Below, piece after piece: positions 15,974 through 24,120 of a stretch of 33,699 nucleotides of DNA. Each line of letters starts with the position of its first letter. The stretch's first letter is position 1. Origin of the DNA: an uncultured Spirochaetales bacterium (GTDB lineage Bacteria; Spirochaetota; Spirochaetia; Sphaerochaetales; Sphaerochaetaceae); contig CASDZV010000052.1 in the NCBI GenBank assembly GCA_949285905.1, forward strand, positions 1-33,699, written 5' to 3'. Both the position numbers and the translations under genes were made by a program. The notes below the pieces were generated by a model. The model was not told where the DNA came from, did not search any database, and saw only the letters and a list, made by a program, of their open reading frames with translations.

Positions 15974-16404
15974 TATGCCCTCCCAATTCTAAAGAGCGGA
16001 GCACCATACTCCACGATATTGCCATTGGCAGCAAAGATTTCCAGGATCTTCCCATCCTCTTCAGCTGTAATCTCGTTCATCAGCTTCATTGCTTCAATCA
16101 GGCAGAGCGTGTCGCCTTTCTTCACGACAGATCCGGTTTTCACAAATGGCTCCGCGTTCTCAGCTGGGGATGCGTAGAAGACACCGACCATGGGGGAAGA
16201 CACGATGGTGCCTTCCTCCGTTTTCATCTCAGGTGCAGCTTCTGCAGCTGCTTTATCTTCTACAATATATGTCTCTGGTTTTACGCTTTCCTGCCTGCTA
16301 CCACGCTCGAGTCTCAACTCGTAGCCATCCTCTTTCACTTCCAGACCGGAAAGATCCAGTTCCCTCATGAGGCTGGCGTATTTCCTGATAGCTTCTTCTT
16401 TCAT
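15973..16404 (-). CDS. accB: Biotin carboxyl carrier protein of acetyl-CoA carboxylase
   Basis: A 143-residue carrier. The N-terminal helical region (about 1-45) is followed by an Ala/Glu-rich linker (about 50-65) and the biotinyl domain with VSSPMVGVFYASP, GDTLCLIEAMKLMNEI and biotin attachment at K107. BCCP's protruding-thumb region (FVKTGSVVKKGD) is also present. The stop overlaps the fabZ start by one base, and the start overlaps the fabF stop by one base (TGATG). AGGAGAG lies upstream in fabF. Biotinylation needs a BirA ligase encoded elsewhere. Confidence 0.95.
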   Translation of the reverse strand: MKEEAIRKYASLMRELDLSGLEVKEDGYELRLERGSRQESVKPETYIVEDKAAAEAAPEMKTEEGTIVSSPMVGVFYASPAENAEPFVKTGSVVKKGDTLCLIEAMKLMNEITAEEDGKILEIFAANGNIVEYGAPLFRIGRA

Positions 16405-17642
16405 CAGACTCTCCTGAATGCAAGGCAGGCATTGTGTCCGCCGAAACCAAGTGAGTTGGAAAGTGCTATGTCTATTCTCTTCTCGCGTGCTGTATTAGGC
16501 ACATAGTCAAGATCGCATTCCGGATCAGGTTCGAGAAGATTGATTGTAGGAGGTATGATATCTGTCTCAAGAGCTTTGAGACATGCGATTGCCTCAATAG
16601 CACCTGCTGCACCAAGCATATGGCCAGTCATTGACTTTGTGGAGCTGATGACAGCCTTTCTTGCATCTTCTTCACCAAGAGCGCCTTTGATACAGATTGT
16701 CTCCCCCTTGTCGTTGAGCGGAGTTCCTGTGCCGTGTGCATTGACATAGACGCTTTCTCCAGCCTTGTAGCCTGCTTCCTTCATAGCCTCGACCATTGCC
16801 CTTCTTCCGCCGTCTGCATCCGGACGAGGAGCTGTGATGTGGTATGCATCGCAAGTTGAACCATAGCCTACGACCTCGCCGTAGATCTTTGCACCTCTCT
16901 TCACTGCATGCTCATACTCTTCAAGCACAAGTGCTGCAGCTCCTTCACCGATGACAAAACCGCCTCTGCGCTTATCGAACGGGAGAGAAGCAGCGTTTGG
17001 ATCTGTTGCTGTGGAAAGCGCCTGCATGTTTATGAATCCAGCAACCCCAGGCTCTGTGATTGCAGCTTCAGCACCTCCCGTAATCACTGCATCAGCGTAT
17101 CCGTGTCTGATAGCTCTCAGTGCCTCGCCGATTGCGTTTGATCCTGAAGCACATGCTGTGACAGCTGGAAGCGCAGCATTCTGGCAGTTGAAGCGGATTG
17201 CGATCATTCCTGCTGCCATATTGGCAATCATCATAGGAACAAAGAACGGGGAGACCCTTCCTGGTCCTCTCTGGATAAGCTTGTTATGCTCAGCTGTGAA
17301 TGTCTGGATTCCTCCGATACCGCTGCCGAAGTAAACTCCGATTCTCTCTGGCTCAAGTGTTCCGATCACACCGCTTTCCTCAACAGCCTGCACAGCTGAT
17401 GCTATAGCAAACTGTGCGAATCTGTCAGATCTGAGTGTGTCAGCCTTTTCCATCCAGTCGCGTGCATTGAAGTTCTTGACCTCTGCGTCAAGCTTTGCTT
17501 TGTAATCTGTTGTATCGAAGTATGTGATTTCTCCGATTCCGCAGCGGCCGTTGATCATGCTGTCCCATGCTTCAGCAACGCTGTTTCCGATCGGTGTGAT
17601 TGCGCCGAGTCCAGTGACTACGACTCTTCTGTATTCGTTCAT
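16404..17642 (-). CDS. fabF: 3-oxoacyl-ACP synthase II
   Basis: A condensing enzyme that extends acyl-ACP with malonyl-ACP. At 412 residues it is full length. The catalytic triad is C164 (AVTACASGSNAIGEA), H303 (VNAHGTGTPLND) and H341 (SMTGHMLGAAGA), with the C-terminal SNSLGFGGHNACLAF loop. It begins RRVVVTGLGAITPIGNSV, typical of FabF rather than FabB. AAGGAG precedes the ATG in the 10-base gap after fabG, the only gap of more than 3 bases in the operon. No FabH is encoded here, so FabF is the only condensing enzyme visible. Confidence 0.96.
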   Translation of the reverse strand: MNEYRRVVVTGLGAITPIGNSVAEAWDSMINGRCGIGEITYFDTTDYKAKLDAEVKNFNARDWMEKADTLRSDRFAQFAIASAVQAVEESGVIGTLEPERIGVYFGSGIGGIQTFTAEHNKLIQRGPGRVSPFFVPMMIANMAAGMIAIRFNCQNAALPAVTACASGSNAIGEALRAIRHGYADAVITGGAEAAITEPGVAGFINMQALSTATDPNAASLPFDKRRGGFVIGEGAAALVLEEYEHAVKRGAKIYGEVVGYGSTCDAYHITAPRPDADGGRRAMVEAMKEAGYKAGESVYVNAHGTGTPLNDKGETICIKGALGEEDARKAVISSTKSMTGHMLGAAGAIEAIACLKALETDIIPPTINLLEPDPECDLDYVPNTAREKRIDIALSNSLGFGGHNACLAFRRV

Positions 17643-17652
17643 TATTATCTCC

Positions 17653-18387
17653 TTACATTGCGATTCCGCCGTCGACTCTCAGCACTTCTCCAGTGATGTA
17701 TGGAGATGTGAGGAGGAACACGACTGCAGAAGCGACATCGGATACATCTCCCATCCTTCCAAGCGGGATTGTTCCGAGCAGTGCTGAATTGTCCTCTGTG
17801 ATGTTCTTAGTCATATCTGTTCTGATAAATCCGGGAGCGACAGCGTTGCATGTGATTCCTTTCGGTGCAAGTTCACGTGCTGTTGATTTTGTCAGACCAA
17901 CGATACCGGCTTTGGATGCGGAGTAGTTTGCCTGTCCTGCGTTTCCCATCAATCCGGAGACGGAACTGATATTAACAATTCTTCCGCATTTGTTTCTGAT
18001 AAAAAGAGCGGCTGTGTGGCGGATCATGTTGAATGCGCCTTTGAGGTTGACACTCAGGACACTGTCCCAGTCCTCTTCTTTCATGAAGGCAATCAGTCCA
18101 TCGCGTGTGATGCCTGCATTGTTTACAAGTGCTTCGATGTTGTTGCCGAAATCTTTCCTGATTTCTGCGACAGCTGCCTTTGTGTCTTCAAAAGATGCCA
18201 CGTTGCAGACATATGCCTTTGCTTTGACACCCTTTGCCTCGCAGTCCTTTACTGTCTCTGCGGCCTCGTTCTCGTCGCCTACATAGACAATTGCGATATC
18301 ATAGCCAAGAGATGCGAGACGGAGTGCAACCTCGCGTCCGATTCCTCTTGATCCACCTGTTACTATAGCTGTTTTCCCATCAGCCAT
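17653..18387 (-). CDS. fabG: 3-oxoacyl-ACP reductase
   Basis: An NADPH-dependent short-chain dehydrogenase that reduces 3-oxoacyl-ACP. It has a Rossmann TGGSRGIG at residues 10-17, NNAG at 89-92, catalytic S142, Y155 and K159 (SSVSG, YSASK), and the C-terminal ITGEVLRVDGGIAM. The frame stays open 13 codons upstream to 18426, but GGAGG lies six bases before the ATG at 18387 (MADGKTAIVTGG), giving 244 residues as in E. coli. The chosen start overlaps the fabD stop by 8 bases. Confidence 0.96.
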   Translation of the reverse strand: MADGKTAIVTGGSRGIGREVALRLASLGYDIAIVYVGDENEAAETVKDCEAKGVKAKAYVCNVASFEDTKAAVAEIRKDFGNNIEALVNNAGITRDGLIAFMKEEDWDSVLSVNLKGAFNMIRHTAALFIRNKCGRIVNISSVSGLMGNAGQANYSASKAGIVGLTKSTARELAPKGITCNAVAPGFIRTDMTKNITEDNSALLGTIPLGRMGDVSDVASAVVFLLTSPYITGEVLRVDGGIAM

Positions 18388-19297
18388 TGCTGACCTCCGA
18401 CCAAATTGTCTCGATGCTCTGTGCATCTGATACGTTATATGTCCTCACATCCTTGTTAATACGTTTAATAAGTCCTGTGAGTGTGTTTCCCGGTCCGCAT
18501 TCGATGAATGTATCAATTCCGCTTTCAATCATGTTGCTGACAAGCGTCACCCATCTGACCGGTGATTCAATCTGTTTTGAAAGAAGGGATTTCACATCAC
18601 CTTCATATATTCTTCCTGTGACATTTGAGTAGATTTCAAGCTTCGGGGCAGAAAATGCATACTTCTCAAGCTCGCTTGTGAAAGCAACTGCTGCGCCATG
18701 CATGAAAGGGGAGTGGAAACCGCCGGATACATTGAGCCTTATAGCCCGTCCGCCGTTTTCCTTTACTTTTGCTTCAAATGCATCGACTGAGCTCTCCGAA
18801 GCGGATACCACAACCTGTCCAGGGGAGTTGTAGTTCACCGGATATACTTCATCGAACTGTGATGCAATGCTCTCGACAGCTTCATCTGAAAGCTTCACGA
18901 CAGCTGTCATTGCTGCAGGATGCTCATCAGATTCCTTCTGCATGAACTCCGCTCTCTTCGAGACGAGCCTGAATCCGTCTTCAGCGCTTACGATAGAAGA
19001 GAAAGCCAGTGCAGTGATCTCCCCGAGGGAGAAACCCGCAACTGCTCTTGGCATAATCCCTTTTTCCTTCAGAGCTTCCGCAGCCGCTAATTCTGTCATA
19101 TACAGACATGGCTGGGTATTCACTGTTTTCTTAAGGTCTTCGGGAGTGCCTGCAAAGCACATTTCACGTGTGCCAGGGCGGAGAGTGTCGAGTGTGTCTG
19201 TGATTGCTTTTGCAGCATGAGAGGCATCGTAGAGAGCCTTGCCCATGCCGGGAGCCTGGGCTCCCTGTCCTGAGAAGACGAATGCTACTTTATCCAT
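18380..19297 (-). CDS. fabD: Malonyl-CoA:ACP transacylase
   Basis: Transfers malonyl from CoA to ACP. The 305-residue protein starts with VAFVFSGQGAQAPGMG, has the nucleophile S90 in GFSLGE and the partner His195 in SGGFHSPFM, and ends with the FIECGPGNTLTGLIKR block. AAAGGAG lies seven bases before the ATG, which falls 13 bases inside fabK. The tight overlaps on both sides suggest coupled translation. Confidence 0.95.
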   Translation of the reverse strand: MDKVAFVFSGQGAQAPGMGKALYDASHAAKAITDTLDTLRPGTREMCFAGTPEDLKKTVNTQPCLYMTELAAAEALKEKGIMPRAVAGFSLGEITALAFSSIVSAEDGFRLVSKRAEFMQKESDEHPAAMTAVVKLSDEAVESIASQFDEVYPVNYNSPGQVVVSASESSVDAFEAKVKENGGRAIRLNVSGGFHSPFMHGAAVAFTSELEKYAFSAPKLEIYSNVTGRIYEGDVKSLLSKQIESPVRWVTLVSNMIESGIDTFIECGPGNTLTGLIKRINKDVRTYNVSDAQSIETIWSEVSNG

Positions 19298-20229
19298 TTT
19301 GTAGCTCCTTTGAGAACCGGCTCTGCCTCTTCAATGACGCTTCTGACGATATCGGCAGCTGGCTCAATCTTGTTTACCATTGCAGCAATCTGTCCGGAGA
19401 GGAAGCATCCATGCTGAAGATCACCGTCCTTGACAGCTTTCCTCAGTGCGCCGACGCCGAGCTGTTCAAGCTCCTCGTCTGACATGCCTCCGAACTCCGC
19501 TTTTGCGTAATCGCGGGCAAATGCCGTTCTGAGTGAGCGTACAGGGTGTCCGAGCTTCTTTCCTGTGACCATCGTGCAGAGGTCTCCTGCCTTGATGATC
19601 TTCTCTTTGTAGACCGGACTGATAGAGCACTCCTCCGCGCTCAGGAAACGTGTGCCCATCTGGACACCAGAGGCGCCGAGCATGAATGCCGCAGCAACTC
19701 CGCGTCCATCTGCGATTCCTCCTGCAGCGATGACTGGAAGATCTGTCGCATCGGCTACGAGAGGGACCAGAACCATCGTTGTGAGCTCTCCGACATGCCC
19801 GCCTGATTCACCGCCTTCTGCGATGAGTGCAGATGCTCCAAGTCTTGTCATGAGCTTTGCCATGGCTACTGAAGCAACAACTGGGATAACTTTGATTCCG
19901 GCAGCTTTCCATGCATCCATGTACTTTGAGGGATTGCCAGCTCCTGTTGTGACAACAGCAACCTTCTCCTCTGCAGCGACTGCAGCAACTTCGTCAGCGT
20001 ACGGACTCATCAGCATGATATTCACACCGAATGGCTTGTCTGTAAGCGAACGTGCTGTCCTGATCTCGGTGCGTACATAATCTGCAGGTGCATTGCCCGC
20101 TGCGATGATGCCAAGACCGCCTCCATTCGAGACGGCCGCGGCAAGTCGCCCATCAGCTATCCAGGCCATTCCTCCCTGGAACACCGGGTACTTGATACCC
20201 AGCATTGAGCATATCGGGGTCTCAATCAT
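19285..20229 (-). CDS. fabK: FMN-dependent enoyl-ACP reductase II
   Basis: A TIM-barrel flavoprotein that reduces trans-2-enoyl-ACP using NAD(P)H. Its 314 residues match FabK and the related nitronate monooxygenases: PVFQGGMAWIADGRLAAAVS near the N terminus, GGLGIIAAGN, AEGGESGGHVGE with the conserved His145, IAAGGIADGRGVAAAFMLGASGVQMGTRF for FMN phosphate binding, and the FabK-like C terminus FLSGQIAAMV. Position between acpP and fabD, as in streptococci and clostridia, supports FabK over nitronate monooxygenase. No FabI or FabL is in the cluster, so this is probably the only enoyl reductase, which would confer natural resistance to triclosan. GGAG lies nine bases before the ATG. Confidence 0.93.
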   Translation of the reverse strand: MIETPICSMLGIKYPVFQGGMAWIADGRLAAAVSNGGGLGIIAAGNAPADYVRTEIRTARSLTDKPFGVNIMLMSPYADEVAAVAAEEKVAVVTTGAGNPSKYMDAWKAAGIKVIPVVASVAMAKLMTRLGASALIAEGGESGGHVGELTTMVLVPLVADATDLPVIAAGGIADGRGVAAAFMLGASGVQMGTRFLSAEECSISPVYKEKIIKAGDLCTMVTGKKLGHPVRSLRTAFARDYAKAEFGGMSDEELEQLGVGALRKAVKDGDLQHGCFLSGQIAAMVNKIEPAADIVRSVIEEAEPVLKGATKWIK

Positions 20230-20232
20230 CGA

Positions 20233-20466
20233 TTAGTTCTCCTTGCTCTGAATGAAGGAAACGAGATCACCTACTGTCTCAATCTTCTTGTCAAGCTCAA
20301 TGGAGATTCCGAGCTTGTCCTCAAGCTCCATCAGAAGCTCGACTGTATCGAGTGAGTCGATTCCGAGATCACGGAATGTGCTCTCCATCTTCACATCATC
20401 TGCGTTGCAATCTGTTCTCTCTGCAACTGTCTCTGCAATTGCCTTGAAGATTTCCTGTTCTGTCAT
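20233..20466 (-). CDS. acpP: Acyl carrier protein
   Basis: A 77-residue four-helix carrier. The phosphopantetheine serine is S38 in the classic motif DLGIDSLDTVELLMELED. AAAGGAG lies eight bases before ATG. It is the first gene of the fatty acid operon, separated from fabK by three bases. The first position and strong ribosome binding site fit the need for excess ACP. An inverted repeat 38-62 bases upstream may regulate the operon. Confidence 0.97.
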   Translation of the reverse strand: MTEQEIFKAIAETVAERTDCNADDVKMESTFRDLGIDSLDTVELLMELEDKLGISIELDKKIETVGDLVSFIQSKEN

Positions 20467-20503
20467 TTTTAGAACTCCTTTAGCTGTATGCTGCTAATAC
20501 AAT

Positions 20504-20528
20504 TTGACAAATTTCGGGTTTTTGTCAA
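20504..20528. promoter_or_regulatory. Inverted repeat upstream of the fatty acid operon (operator candidate)
   Basis: TTGACAAA (20504-20511) and TTTGTCAA (20521-20528) are perfect 8-bp arms around a 9-base spacer. On the minus strand each arm supplies a TTGACA- or TTGTCA-like -35 for acpP, but no strong -10 at 16-18 bases was found. The position suggests control of fatty acid synthesis; it does not match the FapR consensus. Confidence 0.5.
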
Positions 20529-20966
20529 GAAAAACATGTAAAGTTTTTTCTCTCACGCGCGCAAAATGAATAGAAATAGTCAGTTAACTATAAGCCAGTA
20601 GCTAGAACTAACTATAACAACTTTGGACATTTTGTTTGTCGTTTGTTTGACATTGTCCTTTTACAGGAGCCTGTTCTGACATGTGTCTGGCCCCTTTCTG
20701 AACGTTTTCATTGAGGTTTTCGACGCTTTATCCTCATTGTCGTTGGCGCTTTGCATCTTGTACATGCGAGGCTTCCTGACAGTGTGATGTATGTTCAGGG
20801 ACTGAATTCCCGGAAGGGCAGTACTGCTGGAAACACCTATTTGCAGATATATATGAAGATGTTTTTCCTTCAATTCGTTATAGAAAACGTAAAATCCATT
20901 CATTGCTGGAAAAATCGCGGCATCTGAGAATTTAAGTAGAAGAATGAAACCAAAAGGAGGTCAGAG
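20529..20966. other. Intergenic region between acpP and the ABC operon
   Basis: About 440 bases without a supported gene between two divergent operons. It holds two copies of TAACTATAA (20585-20593 and 20609-20617, 24 bases apart) and a T/G-rich stretch near 20629-20650 with TTTGTTTG-like repeats. A weak candidate promoter for the ABC operon lies near the end (TTGCTG, 17 bases, GAGAAT). No RNA fold or riboswitch was recognised. Confidence 0.4.
20585..20617. repeat. Direct repeat TAACTATAA (two copies)
   Basis: Two identical 9-base units start 24 bases apart in the acpP/ABC-operon intergenic region. They may be regulator half-sites on the same DNA face or chance in AT-rich DNA. Confidence 0.35.
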
Positions 20967-22262
20967 ATGAGAAAAGCTCTAGCAGTTCTTCTGGCAATGG
21001 CAATGGTCGTATCACTTTTTGCTTCCGGTTCCGGAGAAAGCAAGAATGATCAGATCGTCATCGAATTCTGGACACATGAGGATGTCAACAGACAGGCTCT
21101 TGAGGATAGATATATTCAGGAGTTCATGGAGACTCATCCGAATGTAACTGTCAATGTGACAAGACAGGCATCCACAAAGCTTATCGAACTTGTTCAGACA
21201 GCATTTGCAGCAGGGGAAGGCCCGACGATGTTCAATCTCTCAATCAGTGACGAGTATCCGTACATCGTAGCAGGTCGTGTTGCCCCTGTGGATTATGAGG
21301 CAGCTGGATATGCAGATGCCGCTGCAGTCAAGGATGCATATCTTGATGGCATGATTGATCCAGTGACATATGACGGTGAAGTCTATGGTCTTCCTCTCGA
21401 GCTTACGAACTGGTGTATCTTCATCAACAAGAAGGTCTTCCGCAGCGCAGGACTCGATCCTGAAGTCGACTATCCGAAGACATGGGAAGACATGGTAGAG
21501 CTTTCCGAGAAGCTTGTTATCCGCGATGGTGATATTCTTGTCCGCAGAGGCTATGATTTCAGATATCCGTATTATCTTGAAACACTCGTTCCTATGGTCG
21601 AGCAGCTCGGTGGCCAGCTTGTCAGCGATGACGGAACAGAAGCTATCATCGGAGAGGAAGCATGGGTGAAGGTTCTCACATTCATGCAGGAATGGGGTCC
21701 AAATGGCCGCAATCTCGGTTCTCCTACATACACCAACGCACGTTCTCTCTTCAACAAGGACAACAATGACATCGCAATGGCAACAACAGGACTCTATCAG
21801 GAAGCCAGGATCAAGGCAGATAATCCTGCTTTCTATGATTCCGGAGAGTGGATGGTTGTTCCGTTCCCGGTTTTCGAGGACGCTGTCAATGATGTAGCAG
21901 CCTGCTACTATGGTCACTACTACATGGTTAATGCCGATGCTGACGAAGCGACACAGAAGGCTGCATGGGAACTTATCGCTTATATGCTCTCCCACGGTGA
22001 GGAATACCTTACAGAAGTACAGCTGATCCAGCCTACTAAGGCTCTTATGGAATCTGAAGCATATAAGAACATGCCATACTCAGATGTCTTCCTTGGAGAC
22101 TTCGAGCGCGGTCACGTTGTTTACTATGGTGCTGCCAGTGCAGAGTTCCAGGCACAGCTCAGAAGTGCAGTTGAGGCAGTAATGCTTCAGGGCGTGACAC
22201 CACAGCAGGCATATCTTGATCTCAAGGCAAACTGCCAGGAGATTCTTGACGAAGAAGCCTGA
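20967..22262 (+). CDS. Sugar ABC transporter solute-binding protein (soluble form)
   Basis: A family 1 extracellular binding protein (431 residues) that captures a sugar or oligosaccharide for a CUT1 importer. The N-terminal signal peptide has a positive start (MRK), a hydrophobic core (ALAVLLAMAMVVSLFA) and probable cleavage near ASGSGES. There is no lipobox cysteine, so it should be free in the periplasm. The mature part opens with IVIEFWTHEDVNRQALEDRY, and YGLPLELTNWCIFINKKVF is typical of the fold. AAAAGGAGG precedes the ATG. A paralogue with a lipobox is encoded at the end of the same operon (24101). The sugar cannot be named from sequence. Confidence 0.92.
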   Translation: MRKALAVLLAMAMVVSLFASGSGESKNDQIVIEFWTHEDVNRQALEDRYIQEFMETHPNVTVNVTRQASTKLIELVQTAFAAGEGPTMFNLSISDEYPYIVAGRVAPVDYEAAGYADAAAVKDAYLDGMIDPVTYDGEVYGLPLELTNWCIFINKKVFRSAGLDPEVDYPKTWEDMVELSEKLVIRDGDILVRRGYDFRYPYYLETLVPMVEQLGGQLVSDDGTEAIIGEEAWVKVLTFMQEWGPNGRNLGSPTYTNARSLFNKDNNDIAMATTGLYQEARIKADNPAFYDSGEWMVVPFPVFEDAVNDVAACYYGHYYMVNADADEATQKAAWELIAYMLSHGEEYLTEVQLIQPTKALMESEAYKNMPYSDVFLGDFERGHVVYYGAASAEFQAQLRSAVEAVMLQGVTPQQAYLDLKANCQEILDEEA

Positions 22263-22271
22263 TTCATCAAA

Positions 22272-22294
22272 TGCCCAAGGTAACCCCTTGGGCA
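22272..22294 (+). promoter_or_regulatory. Intercistronic mRNA hairpin after the binding-protein gene
   Basis: TGCCCAAGG and CCTTGGGCA pair over 9 bp with a 5-base loop. No T tract follows, and AGGAGG of the next gene starts shortly after, so it is probably an RNA-stabilising or partly attenuating hairpin rather than a full terminator. Such structures keep binding protein in excess over permeases in other sugar operons. Confidence 0.65.
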
Positions 22295-22311
22295 ATACTT
22301 AGGAGGACGAA

Positions 22312-23235
22312 GTGGGAAAGAAGGGCTACAGCATCGAGCGTAAGCAGGCCAAGTGGGGACTTGTCTTCACTATTCCCTGTCTGATTTTCTTCGCCGTTTT
22401 CAGCTTCTATCCGATTATCAATGCGTTCGTGACATCGCTCACAAACAGAAGAGCTATCGCCAGAACCAGTGATTTCGTAGGACTTGAGAATTATATCTAC
22501 ATCTTCACAAAGGACAATGGAGGCTTCCCGCTCTCCAATTCAATAAGAGCAACACTTATCTTCACCATCGGTACGTTCCTTCCGATGATTGTTGCTTCTC
22601 TGATTATCGCAACATTCCTCATGCAGCTCAGAAAGGACCGTTACAGAGGATTTTTCCAGCTGATGTACTATACACCGGCTGTTCTCTCATCTGTAGTTGC
22701 TGCATCAATCTGGATGATCATCTTCGACCCGCGAGGTCTGATGAACCAGATTTCCAATTTCGTCATGCATACATCCGGTGTGGATTACAACTGGCTTGTT
22801 GATTCCACGATGCTGCAGATTTCGACGATGATGATTTATTTCTGGAAGTATATCGGTTATTTCGTCATTCTCTTCATAACAGGACTGGCTGCGATACCGA
22901 ATACGATATATGAGGCGGCAACTGTTGATGGATCCTCCCGCTGGCATACATTCTGGAAGATAACGCTTCCGCTTCTGAAGCCTACGACAGCAATGGTCTC
23001 CATCATGGCGATGCTCCAGTGTCTGAAGACATTCAGTACGCAGTATATGCTTCATCAGGGAGGTTCCTCCAGATTCCCGATTGATGTCATAACGATGAAT
23101 ATCTACTTCACAGGTATCAGAAACGGACGACTAGGAAGGGCCAGTGCAATGTCGATTGTGCTTTTCCTTATCATGCTGATTTTCACTTACATCCAGCTCA
23201 GGCTCACCCGCTCAAGCGAGGATGTGGAATATTAA
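22312..23235 (+). CDS. Sugar ABC transporter permease (MalF/UgpA type)
   Basis: A 307-residue inner-membrane permease of the CUT1 family. The first helix is LVFTIPCLIFFAVFSFYPIINAF, with several more helices and the EAA loop YEAATVDGSSRWHTFWKITLPLLKP near residues 200-225, which docks the ATPase. The gene starts with GTG, preceded by AGGAGG five bases upstream. It pairs with the permease at 23245. No ATPase gene is in the operon, so a shared MsmX/UgpC-like ATPase elsewhere probably energises it. Confidence 0.92.
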   Translation: MGKKGYSIERKQAKWGLVFTIPCLIFFAVFSFYPIINAFVTSLTNRRAIARTSDFVGLENYIYIFTKDNGGFPLSNSIRATLIFTIGTFLPMIVASLIIATFLMQLRKDRYRGFFQLMYYTPAVLSSVVAASIWMIIFDPRGLMNQISNFVMHTSGVDYNWLVDSTMLQISTMMIYFWKYIGYFVILFITGLAAIPNTIYEAATVDGSSRWHTFWKITLPLLKPTTAMVSIMAMLQCLKTFSTQYMLHQGGSSRFPIDVITMNIYFTGIRNGRLGRASAMSIVLFLIMLIFTYIQLRLTRSSEDVEY

Positions 23236-23244
23236 GGAGGGGAT

Positions 23245-24120
23245 ATGAACAAATTTGTCGGCAAAGTAACCGTTGTGGAAGTTCTTATCTGGATTCTCCT
23301 TATTGCAGTTCTGATTTTCACAGTGACTCCGATACTTTTCATGGTTGTGGCTTCTTTCATGGACGCCAAGCAGATACTCGCTATGCCATTCTCGTGGATA
23401 CCATCGAAAGAGTATTTCACAACAGCGGACAGAACGTTCTTCACGAATTTCTACAGAGCGATCATGGGTAATAACAATAACCCGATGTTCTTCCGCAACC
23501 TGCTGAATTCCCTGATTGTCGCCATCACAGACAGTATCACGACAGTCTTCCTCGCGTCGCTGTGTGGTTATGGTCTTGCGAAATTCCACTTCAAAGGACG
23601 CAACCTGATCTTCCTCGCCATCATGTCTACGATGATGATTCCGTTTGAAGCGATCATGATTCCGCTTTATATGGTAGTATCTGGAATGGATATGATTAAT
23701 ACGTACAGGGGAATGATTATCCCATTCATGGTTTCAGCCTTCGGAGTCTTCCAGATGCGGCAGTATCTGCTGACATTCCCTGGCGAGTATCTGGATGCTG
23801 CAAGAGTTGACGGTCTTTCGGAGCCTGGAATCTACGCGCGTATCGTGCTTCCAAACTCGAAACCTGTCATTGCAACACTGGGCATCCTCTCGTTCCGTAA
23901 CCAGTGGGATAACCTTCTGTGGCCACTCTTGGTCGCTCAGAGCGAGAGCATGAAGACCATCCCCCAGTACATTACGAAGTTCAGTGAGGAGAAAATGACG
24001 GATGAAGGTGCTATGATGGCATGCGCCTTCCTTGCATCCATTCCTATGTTCATACTCTTCTTCTCACTCTCGAAGTACTTCCTGGGTGGTGCCGCTGTAT
24101 ATGACTCGCGTAAAGGCTGA
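23245..24120 (+). CDS. Sugar ABC transporter permease (MalG/UgpE type)
   Basis: The second CUT1 permease, 291 residues. The first helix is VEVLIWILLIAVLIFTVTPILF, and the EAA loop is LDAARVDGLSEPGIYARIVLPNSKP near residues 185-210, followed by the WDNLLWPL segment usual for MalG-type subunits. GGAGGGG lies close before the ATG. Its last 20 bases overlap the start of the lipoprotein-type binding protein gene in another frame. Confidence 0.92.
   Translation: MNKFVGKVTVVEVLIWILLIAVLIFTVTPILFMVVASFMDAKQILAMPFSWIPSKEYFTTADRTFFTNFYRAIMGNNNNPMFFRNLLNSLIVAITDSITTVFLASLCGYGLAKFHFKGRNLIFLAIMSTMMIPFEAIMIPLYMVVSGMDMINTYRGMIIPFMVSAFGVFQMRQYLLTFPGEYLDAARVDGLSEPGIYARIVLPNSKPVIATLGILSFRNQWDNLLWPLLVAQSESMKTIPQYITKFSEEKMTDEGAMMACAFLASIPMFILFFSLSKYFLGGAAVYDSRKG

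Noticed and set aside
20661..20903. 80-residue minus-strand open frame in the acpP/ABC gap
   Set aside because: No ribosome binding site or -10 at a suitable distance, no recognisable domain, and an atypical composition; not reported as a gene.
21240..21995. 251-residue minus-strand open frame opposite the first binding protein
   Set aside because: Antisense to a clearly recognised gene; its Cys- and Ile-rich composition and lack of domains fit a shadow.
24032..24100. Longer N terminus for the lipoprotein-type binding protein
   Set aside because: These 23 codons read out of frame through the permease gene; the ATG at 24101 gives a proper lipobox signal peptide.
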